Part shown: piece by piece, positions 1-11,774 of the stretch
Layout: each line of letters begins with the position of its first letter
Position numbering within the stretch: the stretch's first letter is position 1
Origin: Epiperipatus broadwayi
Taxonomy: Eukaryota; Onychophora; Udeonychophora; Euonychophora; Peripatidae
Reading direction: 5' to 3'
Assembly: GCA_028023455.1 (NCBI GenBank)
Contig: JAQFVV010006208.1
Span: 8,412,963-8,476,962 of the forward strand
DNA length: 64,000 bases
Position numbers and translations under genes: made by a program
The notes under the pieces: model-generated
Database searches by the model: none
Told to the model about the DNA's origin: nothing
Seen by the model: the letters and a program-made list of their open reading frames with translations, nothing else

Positions 1-125
1 ATCACTATCTCATACTAGCATGAGTATGCACTAGATAGGGATTTTATGCACAAGCCTTCTGGCATCCATTGATTAATTACTCTGGTTGGCACAGGGTGGC
101 ACTACTATATGGAGAGTTTTGCCTT
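1..125 (+). repeat. Family A element, right-hand part (truncated by window edge)
   Basis: The segment runs from a start like the family A middle (ctagataggg, attttatgcacaagcc) to the family's inverted end, which reads as the complement of GGCAAAACTCTCC, here at about 110-125. The same order occurs at 3725-3830, 36500-36550 and 59130-59235. The hammerhead part is not visible here. The element starts outside the window, so its full length is unknown. Confidence 0.7.
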
Positions 126-684
126 GTTTAAGGTACTACTACAGTTTAATTTTTTTTAATGCTCGTTTAAATTAAATTAATGGATATTAATGAGCTCAAG
201 ATAGCTCTTGACAGTCTTAAACCAGAAAAGGAACAGATAGAATACTTAAATAGCTTCTAAAAAAAAAAAAATTTAAAGTCAAAGTACAATAGGCAAAGAT
301 TATTTATAATGAATTCTAAAAATTATATATCAAAATAAACTAGAGGAATTTTATAACTTAATCAAGCTAACAATAACACCAAAACTTATTACCTAATACA
401 GTATAATTAGTATTATTCTCTTCAAACTCAGTTAAATAAATATGTCAATAGTTGAAAATTATCAATCTTCGGAAACAAACTGAATTCAGACCACAATGCA
501 AGTGCCAAGCTCAAATCATATTTTAAACAGTACCATTAGAAGTCTCCTCTACAATTCTTCAAAATTCTTAAATGCAGAAAAAAATATTAATTTACTCAAC
601 AAATGATTTCCGGAGAAAAATTCCAAGTGATTCTAAATAACGATCATATCAAGCTCTTTTCTTTCTTTTACAGAATGAATTCTA
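126..684. other. No recognisable feature
   Basis: AT-rich unique-looking sequence. The last 14 bases, CAGAATGAATTCTA at 671-684, are the left target-site copy of the family A insertion that follows. Confidence 0.5.
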
Positions 685-851
685 AGACATTGGCAAAACT
701 CTCCATACAGTAGTGCCACTATGTCTTTTGGCATTCATTGATTACTCTGGCTGGCACTGAGTGGCACTACTGTATGGAGAATTTTGCCTGTTTTAATATC
801 AGTTATGTGCAAGCATAAGAAATGGTGATCATGTGATGTTTAGTGGTTTAG
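685..851. repeat. Family A element, short internally deleted foldback copy
   Basis: The copy opens with the left terminal motif GGCAAAACTCTCC (692 on), quickly turns into its own inverted complement (755-788), then carries the common 3' tail with GTGATCATGTGATG (about 826-839). It is flanked by a 14-bp direct repeat, CAGAATGAATTCTA, at 671-684 and 852-865. That is a target-site duplication of the length seen with target-primed retrotransposition, and far too long for most cut-and-paste transposons. The ribozyme-bearing middle is missing. Confidence 0.75.
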
Positions 852-1289
852 CAGAATGAATTCTATGAAGTTTACTTTTATTGTCTGTTTATTAAAGAGG
901 TGATCTCCTGAAATGGAAGGCAAAAAATTTACTTATGCACAAGAACAAAGATTTTTTTCAAAATGTTTTAATTTATTTTTTTAAATTAAGGAACAAAATA
1001 TTATTCCTAATTGCAAACAATGTATTCAGTTTAATCTTCAACATGTTAATCTACAACGTGAAACTAAAACAAAAGTAACCCATATCACATGATCCACAAT
1101 CTAATATTTTCTTTATCTATCAGAAGGTAGCTCTAACGTGATTTGTTAAAAAAACTTATTTAAATAGGCTGATACTATTTAAGGATGTGATACAAATATA
1201 TGAAAAACAGCTTCTTTAATATTTGCATATCCTGCTTTGAATACAGTTTTCCTATTGGTGGAAAAATGCTTACATTAGGAAGTCCATTT

Positions 1290-1745
1290 CAGTCTATACA
1301 TCTTTCGCATATTTCTCCATCATCATCTTCAACCATTACTGATTCACTGCAATATGAAGGTCTCTCCAAGTTCAATCCATTTTTTCCAACATCTAGTCTC
1401 TCTTCTCCATGTCACACCAGCACACTTTCTTATTTCATCCATCCATTTCATACATAGTCTCTTTCTAGGTCTTTTATAATCTCTTGGAATTCAGTTACTG
1501 TCCATCTATTATCATCTTTTCTATCAATGTCTAGCCCAGCTCCACTTCAATCTCTTAATTTTTTCAATGATGTTAGTAACACCCATTTCTTCTCGCACCC
1601 ATGTATTTTCTTTTTGATATTTTTTTGTTACTCCTACTCCTAATATGCATCTTTCCATACTTCTTTGAGTGGTCTGAAATCTCTGTAATGCTCTTTTGTT
1701 AAGTGTCCAAGTCTCCAATCCTTAAGTAAGAAATGTATGTAATAT
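1290..1745 (-). pseudogene. LINE 3' end (RTE-like endonuclease-reverse transcriptase C-terminus)
   Basis: On the minus strand the translation at 1524-1718 reads QTTQRSMERCILGVG, then TWVREEMGVTNIIEKIKRLKWSWA. This is the conserved C-terminal block after the RT domain in arthropod-type RTE/BovB-like endonuclease-reverse transcriptases. Downstream it ends in short GAT/TGA repeats (plus-strand ATCATC near 1318), as RTE elements often do. The same 3' end occurs at 2725-3010 (minus) and 17125-17575 (plus). The copy is 5'-truncated, interrupted by stops, and dead. Confidence 0.8.
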
Positions 1746-2724
1746 TCCTCCATAAATGATCGTAAACAGCTAGATACATTGGGGGAAAAAAGACTATACA
1801 ACACAACATGATTGAAATTAAAATCACTTTTCTATCAAAAAAATCTTCAGCAACAAGAAATGATTTTCATATGGAGTCCAAAAAAAAAAGTTATTTTTCC
1901 AGAGCAAATAATAGTCATATCTTTGCATCCATTACTAGGAACTCATATCTTGTATTGTTTAGTGTAGTGGAGAAAATCAGGTTTTCAGAGTTAAAAATTT
2001 TTCTGATCAAGCCCACTGAGAAAAATAAAAAATCATTTTGGATAAATGAACTCAATTTGCCACCTGGTGTCCAAATATCGCATAATATCCTAAGCAACTG
2101 TCCATTTAATTACATAGATATTAAAGTCACATTCAACACAATAAACCAATCTCTGCAATAGATCTGCTTCAGAAGTGGAATTAAACTACTCCTAACATAA
2201 ATATCTGTGGTCAAATCTAAATCATAAGCCACATAAGCAAAGACCATCCAATTAAATCTTGAAAAATTTGTGAATTGATGAATGAATTTCTATAAATTTC
2301 TTAATAAATAATTGCAAATAGTTAGTTGTCTTAAAAAGTTGATAAATCTGAAAATAAAATCTTATCTACATTTGCATATTTGTTGATATATAACCAGTCA
2401 CATGGCATATATATATATGTTATAATGGGAACTTAATCCAATGTGATCATTATGATGTCTTGATTGATAACTCATATATGCATCTACCTTGGCATGCAGA
2501 TCAACATTCCTAGCGTATAACCAAATTATTTTAAAATCAATATGTAAATCATCAGTTTAACAAAAATTAATTATAAATAGCATTTAACTAATTAAATTTA
2601 ATTAGAATAGATATTGATGATGATGATAAAATCTTATATCCCTTATGTATCTGCTTATATAAGGTAATCCAATTACATTTCCTTGATCTTCAGCCATCAA
2701 ATCAACCCTCAGAGCGTCAATCTT
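1746..2724. other. No recognisable feature
   Basis: AT-rich sequence with a 117-codon open frame (1808-2161) that shows no motif or biased composition I recognise. A short TA run lies near 2408. I see no repeat shared with the rest of the window. Confidence 0.4.
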
Positions 2725-3010
2725 AATGTTCATATCATCATCATCAACCATTATCAATCCACTGCAGGATGAAGGTCTCTCCAGGTTTAATCCATTTTCT
2801 CTGATCTCAAGCCCCTTTTCTCCATATCACCCTGCACACTGTCTTATTTCATCCATCCGACATGTGGTTGCTTTTAGGATCTTTTACAATCTTTTGGAAA
2901 TTCCATTTAAGATTTCAATTGTCCATCTATTATCCTCTCTTCTAGCAATATGTCCAGCTCAACTCCACTTCAGCCTTTTAATATATTTTTTTATGGATAG
3001 AGTTTGAATC
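2725..3010 (-). pseudogene. LINE 3' end (RTE-like), second copy
   Basis: This matches the last part of the copies at 1290-1745 and 17125-17575. The minus strand carries the 'gagagaccttcatcctgcag' line and ends in a (GAT)n tail, seen on the plus strand as ATCATCATCATC at about 2735-2748. Only the final 270 bases or so are present, which is typical of a 5'-truncated LINE insertion. There is no open frame. Confidence 0.75.
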
Positions 3011-3565
3011 ACTAACCCTAATTTGAAATACCACTTTCTTCTCAGAAAGAATATCTATGGATATAATATCTTCTGGTAAAACCATTACTGAAATCTATGA
3101 TGACAACATGATCTTTCCTTCAGTTCAGATCATGACTATGGAAGACTGATATGAATACCTTTGAGATGAGATAGAAGAGAAAAGGATAGTAGAGATAGCT
3201 AAATAATTTAAACAACAAAAATAATTTAATTCAGATAATCTCAACTGATGTATTGAAATTACCCATAAACACCACTACTTTATAAATAATATAATAAACT
3301 AATAAACAAAGGAAAGAAATAATATTACAAAAATTAAATATAAATACATAAAATATTGACTTTAAATAAACTACTACTAAAGATTAAATACAAATAATAC
3401 CCCCCCCCCCAATTGAATTACTCTACTCTGTTAATATGCAAAACCAATTACAAAAATTCTTATACTAAACAAAACTCTCCATACAGTAGTGCTACTCAGT
3501 GCAAGCCAGAGTAATCAATGGATGTCAGAAGGCTTGTGCATAAAATCCCTATTTAGTGCCTACTC

Positions 3566-3624
3566 ATCCAATATCCCCAGACTAGTTTCTGGCTTACGGC
3601 CTTCATCAGTGAGGAGCCTTGGAT
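3566..3624 (-). ncRNA. Hammerhead ribozyme, family A, best copy
   Basis: Read on the minus strand. Stem I outer is ATCCAA (3619-3624) with TTGGAT (3566-3571). An internal loop follows, then stem I inner TCCTCA (3610-3615) with TGGGGA (3574-3579). The core CTGATGA is complete. Stem II is GGC with GCC, closed by an A-A mismatch. GAAA is present, then a very short stem III (AC with GT), then the cleavage triplet GTC. Stem I is the open helix, so this is type I, the form reported in Penelope-like elements and animal retrozymes. The two-base-pair stem III with a two-base loop suggests it would work better as a dimer. The A-A pair next to the core is a weakness. Confidence 0.7.
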
Positions 3625-3672
3625 CTGAGAGCACTGCACAGAGATCTTAGGATCTAAAATGCAACCCTCCAG

Positions 3673-3725
3673 CAGCCACCTGACGAAGGCTGCAAGCTAG
3701 AAACTAGTCTGAGGATATTTGGCTG
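3673..3725 (+). ncRNA. Degenerate hammerhead segment, family A
   Basis: CTGACGA (3680-3686; the fifth position is free in hammerheads), stem II GGCT with AGCT, GAAAC and GTC (3707-3709) are kept. The inner stem I partner of TGAGGA is lost, because the sequence before the core is AGCCAC instead of TCCTCA. CAGCCA (3673-3678) could still pair with TGGCTG (3720-3725). I infer a broken copy. Confidence 0.4.
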
Positions 3726-3881
3726 AGTAGGCACAAGATAGGAATTTTATGCACAAGCCTTCTGGCATCCATTAATTACTCTGGCTTGCACTGAGTGGCA
3801 CTACTGTATGGAGAATTTTGCTTGTTTTATAACAGTTTGAGCAAGTATAAGAAATGGTGATCATGTGATGTTTAGTGGTTT

Positions 3882-5285
3882 AATTCTTATAGTCTAAAAT
3901 TATAGACAAAAAAAACATCTTAATAAAAATTTTGTAGATAGCTCAAGGCCTCTTATTTCTATGTATATAAATTTAAAAAAATCCTAACATGGCTATTTTT
4001 TTAAATAATTTAGTAAGTTTATTGAATAGACTGATCAGTTTGGGCTATTGGGATCATATGAATTTAGTCCATATCTGTTGGTCGATTCAGATTAGAAATC
4101 TTAAAATTAGTAAGAATATGCAGGCTGTGTAGCTACAGCTGATGAGAAACTGTTGTCTGTGCAAGTACTTCATTCTCGACTCTTTCATAAACATTTTTTC
4201 AAAATTGGTAGGGCTGCTACATAATTCAAGTTTCAGTTGGCACTTATCTAGCTTAACACATCATATCTGTTATTTCCCTTAGCAGAACTTTGCCATTCTC
4301 AGAGTTTGAATCAGTACTATAAAGTACATTTTGATGAAATGTTTAATTTTATAAGTCATATGTTGCTGGTGATGTGCATTTTGGCTCTCTACAAACATTC
4401 TTCTTCTCTTACTTCTTCTTATAATGTCTTTGCCCAAAGGTCATTTCTTCCCGAAAGACCCCCTACTGCTTGTTTTTTTTCCTTGTCATTAATCTTGTTT
4501 TTCATTGTCCATTACTTGTCTATTTTCTTTTTTAGTAATTACTATTAATTACTGTTATTCTTTAATTAACTCATATAATTAGTTGTTTAATTAAATGTAA
4601 TTTTAATTAAATTTTTGAACGGATTTACACAAAATATTTTAATTTTAAGCACAAAATTCATTTTCAATTTTTAGGAACTTTAATTCAAATTATTTAATTT
4701 TTATCTTGTAATTTTTTTTATTCTCTTTCATCTTCCCCTTCATCTGGTCTCTAGGAGACCATAAATCACTTGTGCATAATCTTCTCCTAAGTCAATTTCA
4801 ATAAAAGAGACAAAGAGTGACATCTTATTAATTTGCACTTATTACTTTTAATAAACTCAAAAGTTTTACAGATGTTTAATTTTGAAAATCATTTTTATGA
4901 ATAAAATATGACTATATCTTTATCCTATCTTATTTAAATTGTAGAATTATTTAATTATAGGTCATCAAGCAAGAGAATCAAATATATAATTTACTTTCAC
5001 TTTGTTATATTTTAAAATAATAGACTATCTCTTGATTTAAGCTTAATTAAGCTGATTTAAAAACAATGCCTAGATATAAAGAGATAGAGAGAGTGAGAGA
5101 GAAATCTGATTAATGTTAGATATAAGGTATTTCAATTCTCATATAACTTTTTAAAAGTATCTCCATTACCTAAACTGGTGCAAATAGCTATTTTTTTAAA
5201 ATCAAAATTATGCTTAGGTATCTAGATTTAAATTCCAGAAAATTAACATCAGCCATTCATAAAAAAATATAGCCATCCTAATACC
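3882..5285. other. No recognisable feature
   Basis: AT-rich DNA without a gene or repeat that I can match elsewhere in the window. An 80-codon open frame at 4306-4548 has no recognisable motif. Confidence 0.4.
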
Positions 5286-5598
5286 AAAAAATATTTACTA
5301 AGGCAATAAACCTAAAGCATGTGCGGTTGAAAATGCGAGGATAGGGACCTCTACAGGTCTTAACCACAAGCTTATGCATTGGAAGAAAAGAGGGAAACCT
5401 CTTCTTTACTTCAACCTACTTTCTATACAAATAGGTGAAGCTGAAGCGGTTAGATCTGAGAGCGTGAAGCTATTTAATACTTCACTGATTAAGTCCACAA
5501 TTCCTATTATACATTAGTACTTGTGAAATCTTTCGATTTACAATCATTCAATGGAAAGATCTTATAGTTAGAAATCTATTACGATAATTTAAAGTTGT
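5286..5598 (+). repeat. Dispersed repeat family D, longest copy
   Basis: The segment starts with ACTAAGGCAATAAACC and continues through AGGGACCTCTACAGGTCTTA and TCTATACAAATAGGTGAAGC. Its start matches the minus strand of 50025-50130. Its later part resembles 31735-31990 (GTGAAGCTATT, AAGTCCAC, TTCCTAT in the same order), and 25790-25875 is a weaker match. No coding capacity or terminal structure was found, so its class is unknown. Confidence 0.6.
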
Positions 5599-5759
5599 AA
5601 TTATAAATTTATTTAATGCACATTGATATCACATTGATTACGTAAGTAATATTTACTAAGGCAATAAACCTAAAGCATGTGCAAACGCACATGCTTTAGG
5701 TTTATTGCCTTAGTAAATATTACTTATGTAATCAATGTGCATTAAATAAATTTATAATA
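5599..5759. repeat. Near-perfect palindrome built from the family D start
   Basis: The left arm (5599-5682) and right arm (5687-5759) are inverted copies around a four-base centre. The innermost 47 or so bases differ by about one base. Further out, the left arm carries an 11-base extra piece (GATATCACATT) that duplicates its neighbour. The arms contain the family D start ACTAAGGCAATAAACC in both orientations. The high arm identity suggests recent formation. Confidence 0.8.
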
Positions 5760-7139
5760 CAAAAAAAAAAAAAAAAAAATTGGAAAAAAAAATATGTACA
5801 ACTGACTTTTGTGATAAGCTTTATGAACCAATCCATAAATGACAAATACATTCACGTATAGAATTTATCGAGTCATTCCGTTCATTTAGTATTTTGTGAT
5901 GCCGTGAAAAAAAGTCTGCATCAAAGACACTATTTTCTGAAAGACTTCAACACCTTGTATAATCATAGATGTTTGTTTTATTCTATCTTCAACAATCTCT
6001 CTCCAATGAAAGTACCATTGTGCATTTCTTTAGTGACTTTGATATAACCTTCAAATTAGCTTTCCTTCTATCGCGAAAACTAAACTTATGTTCTCTATAA
6101 AATACTCAATAGGACGTTTTACATCGTGCATTTGTTTCATGTCTTCCATTTTTAATGAAGATGTAATTTTACAGTAATAAACTCTATTAGTATCATAATC
6201 CATTAAATTGAAGAGCTTATGGATTAGTTTCTTAATCTGACTATTGTATTTTTAGATTTTTACAGGGTATTTTGTAATGACTTTTTTCTAATAGGTTTAT
6301 ATTATGTAGATAGAATCTCCGAATCTCACTTTCAAATAATAAAATCTCCGAATCTCACTTTCAAATAATAAATTTAATACAGTAAGATCTCTATATTCAA
6401 TTAATTTAGTAACAGTGGGTACATGAATGTGATGAAATATCCTATCGTTTGACTTAATATAGACAACACCAGTGCTCTAGTGTCTACGTTACAACTCAAC
6501 AATTACCACCACCCCCCTAAAATATTATCAAAATTAATTCACAATCTCAAGAAAGCTAACTAAAAGTTCTTGACCCTCCCCCTATTACTGATTGATAAAG
6601 AACTTACATTTTTTGAACAATGATTATTAAACCAAAGATTTTGAATGCATTCAAATCCTTGGTTAATGTAGATAATCTTCTGGACTGGCAATGATATCGC
6701 AATTGTCAGTTATCCAGAAACTGAGAAGATAAAAGTTATTGTTATTGCTTTTAGATCAATTCAAATTAAAAAATCCACTTCCAAATCTGTATCACATTTT
6801 GAACCATGATTTATAAAGTCAATATAAATGGTTTTAAAGATCATTGACATAAAAATAAAAAATAAGTTGAAATTACTACATATCTATCTTTAGTACAAGT
6901 TTTATTTCAAATGCCTCAAATTTCCTATCAGTTATAATGAGAAAACAGTTTAAACTTTGTGACTAATTGTTCTAAAGTGTAAAATATAAAATGTGCTAAC
7001 ATGCACGAGCACACAAACCTGAACACAAATAGAGAAATATTTTATATATATTTTTAATTACATGGCTAAGTGCTTTCGAGGGTCAGAGCTCTCATATTCA
7101 TAGCCATTTTGTAAATAGACAAGTAAATTGATTAAGAGC
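5760..7139. other. No gene seen; one short tandem duplication
   Basis: AT-rich DNA. At about 6315-6372 a unit of about 30 bases beginning AATCTCCGAATCTCAC is repeated twice in tandem. Otherwise nothing recognisable. Confidence 0.4.
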
Positions 7140-7560
7140 GATGTAAATTTATGCAAATGCGATAGTTATGTATTCCATTTCCTGGATATTTTGTAGCAAG
7201 AGTCTTTTCTATTTATGGCGTCATTATCTCTAGCAATAAAGTAAGCCTCTTTTATCTTTCTTTTGAGATAGTGTTGCTCTCTGCAAACCACCACTGGATC
7301 TCTAGGTTGGCAATCGTGACTAGCTGAAGTGTGATGCTGTGCAAAAACTGAACTATAAGAAGTGTCTACCAGTGCTTTATTATAGGAGTATGTGTTTTGG
7401 GATAGCCTAGTAAACAGAGAGCCCCTGGTCTCACCATAATATGATGATTTATAATGTTTTTCAGGGCAGGCAATATTATAGACCACTTGAGGTGTCAGTG
7501 AGGGTGGTAGGCTGTGTTTAGTATTTCTCATTTTTTATCGTAGAAACTACAAAGTAAAAT
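7140..7560 (-). pseudogene. Penelope-like element, GIY-YIG endonuclease fragment
   Basis: The minus-strand frame at 7166-7531 (121 codons) has the order expected of the GIY-YIG endonuclease at the C-terminus of Penelope-like reverse transcriptases. It reads VVYNIAC (GIY position), YYGETRGSLFTRL (YIG position plus the conserved arginine), AQHHTSASHD, then EQHYLKRKIKEAYFI with the conserved glutamate region, and ends INRKDSCYKISRKWN. The reverse transcriptase part is not found upstream, so this is a 3' fragment or a badly eroded copy. Such elements insert by target-primed reverse transcription. Their relatives carry hammerhead ribozymes, which matters for families A and B here. Confidence 0.75.
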
Positions 7561-8129
7561 ATGAATGAACAAATTACTATACCAAAGCAATGTATCAGGC
7601 ATGCAGCATAGAAAACATTATTGTATATATATTTTGGTGGCATCTGAGTTCTCTTCCTCCAATAGTTCCATGGAAACTAAACATTATATCTCACCAACAG
7701 TATCCATGACAACTAAACATTATACCTCACCAACAGTATCAGGCAAAGATATAACAGTTGTATATATTTAATCCCATTAACTGTTTATATTAGTGCTTTT
7801 GAGAAAATATGGTGTTATCATTTTATCTTGCTAAGAATATGAGACCACCCTAAGTTCTTGAAAGCTCTAGCCATATTTAATTTTACTGTTTCCTATAGTT
7901 GTGTATAAGCACACTTATTACAGCTGTATATATTGTAAATATATATTTGTTTTAATAAATAATATTTAATCATATTTATACCTGTGTTAATTGCATTCAT
8001 ATATAAATACAACAGACTTAGTGCAATCAAGACAGGATCTTATCCCCGTGGATTGTTTATATCTTTATCATTAATTACAAAAAATTAACAGCTTTGTATA
8101 TCATAAGCAGAAACTTCTGGACAACTATA

Positions 8130-8775
8130 CAAGCAGATAAATAAAAATACAGTCTGGAAGTGGGATGGTAAGCATGATAGAACTTCCAAAAACCCAGTCA
8201 TGATATTAGCACCTTTTCACCCTAAAAAGAATCTTGGGCACTAACTTTTGATGCATCACCAATGGAAACCAGTGCTGTGTTATCTTATAGGAATGATGAT
8301 TGGGATAGCCTGGTTCAGGCAGCATGTCTCTCTCTCAAGATACAACTGAGGAGATATGAATTTGACTTCATGGCCATTGCACATGATGAGTCCCTTTTCA
8401 TAGTCTAAGACACATTTACTCCTATGCAAGAAGTCTAAGCCCAGTATATACATCCTACTGCATTCACATCAAAATGTCCTTTAAAAGCTGAGAAAAACTA
8501 TGCTCAGATTGACAGAGACCCTAGCCTTGATCACTGACATGAAAACATTTTATGACTGTGTTTATGATTGATCATGCACAATACAGACCATTCATAGAAC
8601 ATTGTTGGGAATTTTTGCATCTGATAAAGTGATCCTTCAGCATGCCTCACCACAAATGCTGAGATGGTTCAATTATTTATCAGACTATGATTTTAAACTG
8701 ATATACTCTGAGGAAAAAGACATATATTATGCCTTAAATTGATTGCCTGCAGAGGTTGAAACTATATATACTCAA
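8130..8775 (+). pseudogene. Ty3/gypsy-like RT-RNase H fragment
   Basis: Several frames of the plus strand together give a chromovirus/gypsy-like series: LTFDASPMETSAVLSYRND (about 8245-8300, start of RNase H), LKAEKNYAQIDRD (about 8478-8520), then the eroded ITDH block near 8570, and MLRWFNYLSDYDFKLIYSEE (about 8660-8720), followed by LNRLPA-like sequence. The order and spacing match the RT/RNase H junction of LTR retrotransposon polyproteins. Multiple stops and frameshifts show it is long dead. No LTRs were found at its sides. Confidence 0.75.
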
Positions 8776-11245
8776 AAGATTTATCAATTAAGGATTGTCT
8801 TGAAGTTAAATGTGCCAGTTAACAGCAAATTAGTGTGCATATGAACCACTGACAACCCTGGATTCCAAATGTTAAAATAAAATTGATTCAACACAACAAT
8901 GGACAATCAAATATTTTTTGATACTTCAGCAGGTTTATTCATTTGGACCAACTAATTTTTGTGAAATTATATATAGAATTGAACACAAATTGCTAATAGG
9001 GAAAAAAAATGCAGTCTACATTTAGGGTTTTGGGTAAGGTGGGATTAGAACACTTTTAAGTTCCTCCTTAAATTACGCTTTTTGATAGAATTCTTTGGTT
9101 TATATTTAATGTCTGCATTGTGATGCAGCTAAACAATATATGGCATTCAAGTTCCTAAAAAATTGCTCAAAAACTGAGATGCTAAAATAAAAATTCCAAG
9201 AAATTCTCCTTAATCTAGAATAAGAAGAGTTCCAAGAAATAGCCATGGTGATCACGTGTTACGCAACTAACAATTTGACTTTGCTCAGAGAATATGCATA
9301 CATTGTTATGCAAAAAAAATATTTAAATTATTATAATCTACATACATATTAATGATGCGAGGTTTTTGTATACGTTATGAAATTTTATTTAAACTGCAGG
9401 CTTCATTTAAGATTATGATGTTATTCTTACATATTAATTGCCTGATTAAATAGTGTTAATGGGGAGGAAACAACGGCATATTGTTATTTGTATACAACAG
9501 TTCGGTCAAAGTACCACATTGCCTTGATTACTAAACTTGTCTCCGAGCAGAAAACTAACATGAAGAGAAATTTTGAGTGTGTGTAGCTTTACATGTTAAA
9601 GAAATCGTTAAAATAGCATTTAAAGTTTTTAGAATGAACTAAATATTAAACATTTTTTTAAAATTTATCACTAATATTTCCAATAGGTGTCACTTTTACT
9701 CATAGAAAATTTTATGTGAAAGAGAAAGAAAAATTTAAAAGTTCTCTAACTTTCTCCTAACCTATTTTTAACATATGGCAATAATTTGAAAATAATAAAA
9801 GGACATATTTCATTTCTTTCGTTTTTGCAAAACAATATAAATCTTTTTTTTTTCAAGCATTAAGTAAGGAAGGACAGCATGTCACAGTACCTTTCAAGGT
9901 GCCGTTATGTCTTCAGAAGGAGCCGAAACTCTAATCAATGGAGCTTGCTATTGGAGGGAAAACTTAGAAAGAAAAAACTTCAAAGGTCAATTTCTGACCT
10001 TGGCAATATGCCATACCATTTCTAATGAAAGAATTAAAGGTACACAGTAAAATGAAATGTTCAAAGCCGCAGATTGAGATTATATTTATTTTCAGAAAAG
10101 AAATTTAACAATCAACTGATTATAGAAACGTTATAACAAAAAAAATTATCATATAACATAAAAAAACACAAAATCTGTTAATTAATACTATATTTTTATT
10201 ATAATTCATATGGACAGTGTATGGATAATTTGATAATAAAAATGTATATATACGTATAGTACTAATGATATAATTATAATAATCGTCTAAGTATAGTTGG
10301 CAAATGTTTGTACCGCCTATATACCTGTCAGATAGTTTGAACTGCCTTTCTAAAAAGCAAAAAAAGTTTGTTTGCAGTGATTACAAAATAATGTGGGACG
10401 GGCAGGGAGGGGGAGGGTAACCATATTTGAATATGTTCTAATTATTTACTAAGAATTGTTTATTTGAAAAATTATATTTACTATGTAAATAACATTAATT
10501 AAGAGAAAATAGTTACACTATACCTTTAAGAGTAAAATATTTTTCGCAAAACTTATTTAAAAATTCTTCCTGGCTTTACACATTCAAGTGACATCTAGTG
10601 GTAAAAATATTCATTACAAGACTAATAAACAGTAATTTTAAATTTCGAGTGATTCGGAATGTTTCTACGAACTTACATATTAACTTATCTAAGTGTGTTA
10701 AAAAAAAATTAGCACATTGTTAATTTATTGACTTATTCGATTTGAAATATAAATTGACTTAAATTTACCTAATTCAAACCTGAAAGTGTTTAAAATATCA
10801 AAATAAGTGAATTGATATATATAATTGAGCACAAATTTGCCACGTATGTTTGAAGTCTTTTCGTATATAGTAGTTAGAGCAGTTAGTTACACGCGGTGTA
10901 TGAAATAGGAAACTCTTTTTCTTTCAGATTGTAAGGCCATAGCAATATATTTACTCATCCAATATTAATCAGCAAAATGATTATTACTTATTCTTAGCTA
11001 GAAATAAAGGACTTGGATTTATCCGGGTTGATCAGATACACTGACTAAAAACAATTAGTGTGACTGTAATATGATGTACCTTCACCCCTGGCGATGAAGT
11101 ATCAGTCTCCCAAAATGATTAATCGGGCGCATTTTTTAATCTTTATCTTTTTTCATATATTTAAAGTAAGCTAGACAAAAATTGTTTATTTGAATGCATT
11201 CAACATATATATATCGTACGGTAGATAAAACCCATTTGCATTTGT
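8776..11245. other. No recognisable feature
   Basis: AT-rich DNA with no open frame of note. A mildly G+C-richer patch lies at 9870-10020 and a G-rich stretch near 10398-10420. Neither could be assigned. Confidence 0.35.
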
Positions 11246-11249
11246 AAAA

Positions 11250-11340
11250 AGATGGTCTAGAGCAGCACAGCTGCCTTACAAGCAGTTGTCCCGGGTTAGA
11301 GGGTTCGCTTCACGGCCGATGCTATGACACATGAAAAAAA
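11250..11340 (+). repeat. tRNA-derived SINE, copy 1 (5'-truncated)
   Basis: Shares GCAGCACAGCTGCC, AAGCAGTTGTCC, GGGTTAGAGGGTTCGCTT (box B region) and CCGATGCTATGACACATG with the copies at 38300-38401 (minus), 40456-40560 and 48984-49075. It ends in an A-rich tail. The D-arm region is weak here. Confidence 0.7.
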
Positions 11341-11357
11341 AGTATTTATCTAGAGTA

Positions 11358-11774
11358 AATTGTTACATCTTCATTTGCCACCGTCAAACTCCCTCCACTC
11401 ACAACTCCGAAGCCATCCATTTCAGATAAATACAATAATGACCATTACTAATCATTATCGAAACTAGAGATTATCTCTAGCACAGATATAAACTTTAAAC
11501 CTCAGTTAAAGATTAATATATCTGTTTTTTATTGTATCTATAAGATATTACACACGGGAAAGAGAAAGGTTAATAACTCCGTGTGTGTAAAATAAATAAA
11601 AAATCAGATATATTAATCTTTAACTGAGGCTTAAAGTTTATATCTGTGCTAGAGATAATCTCTAGTTTCGATAATGATTAGTAATGATCATTATTGTATT
11701 TATCTGAAAAGGATGGCTCGGAGTTGTGAGTAGAGAGAGTATGACAGTGGTAAACGAAAATGTAACAATAAAGA
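11358..11774. repeat. Foldback (MITE-like) element with arms of about 180 bp
   Basis: The left arm (about 11358-11538) and right arm (about 11596-11774) are inverted copies. TTGTTACAT...CACAACTCCG on the left is answered by CGGAGTTGTG...ATGTAACAA on the right, and CTCAGTTAAAGATTAATATA by TATATTAATCTTTAACTGAG. The arms look more than 90% identical by eye. The loop of about 57 bases holds CACACGGG and CCGTGTGTG, a further small inverted pair. No coding sequence. It directly follows the SINE. Confidence 0.85.

Larger units (their letters stand above)
3465..3881. repeat. Family A element, full foldback copy with two hammerhead segments
   Basis: This is the fullest family A copy. It has a left arm (about 3470-3625), a spacer rich in G+C compared with the surroundings, then an inverted right arm (about 3680-3830), then the tail with GTGATCATGTGATG. 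Each arm carries a hammerhead segment: one intact on the minus strand (3566-3624) and one degenerate on the plus strand (3673-3725). It is flanked by the 10-bp direct repeat AATTCTTATA at 3455-3464 and 3882-3891. No protein is encoded, so mobility would have to be supplied in trans. Confidence 0.8.

Noticed and set aside
1808-2161. 117-codon plus-strand open frame as a gene
   Set aside because: No motif, no codon signal, AT-rich composition and an overlapping antisense frame; compatible with chance.
5286-5760. CRISPR-like or viral origin for the palindrome and repeats
   Set aside because: No regular spacer-repeat pattern; the arms are simply inverted copies of a dispersed eukaryotic repeat.
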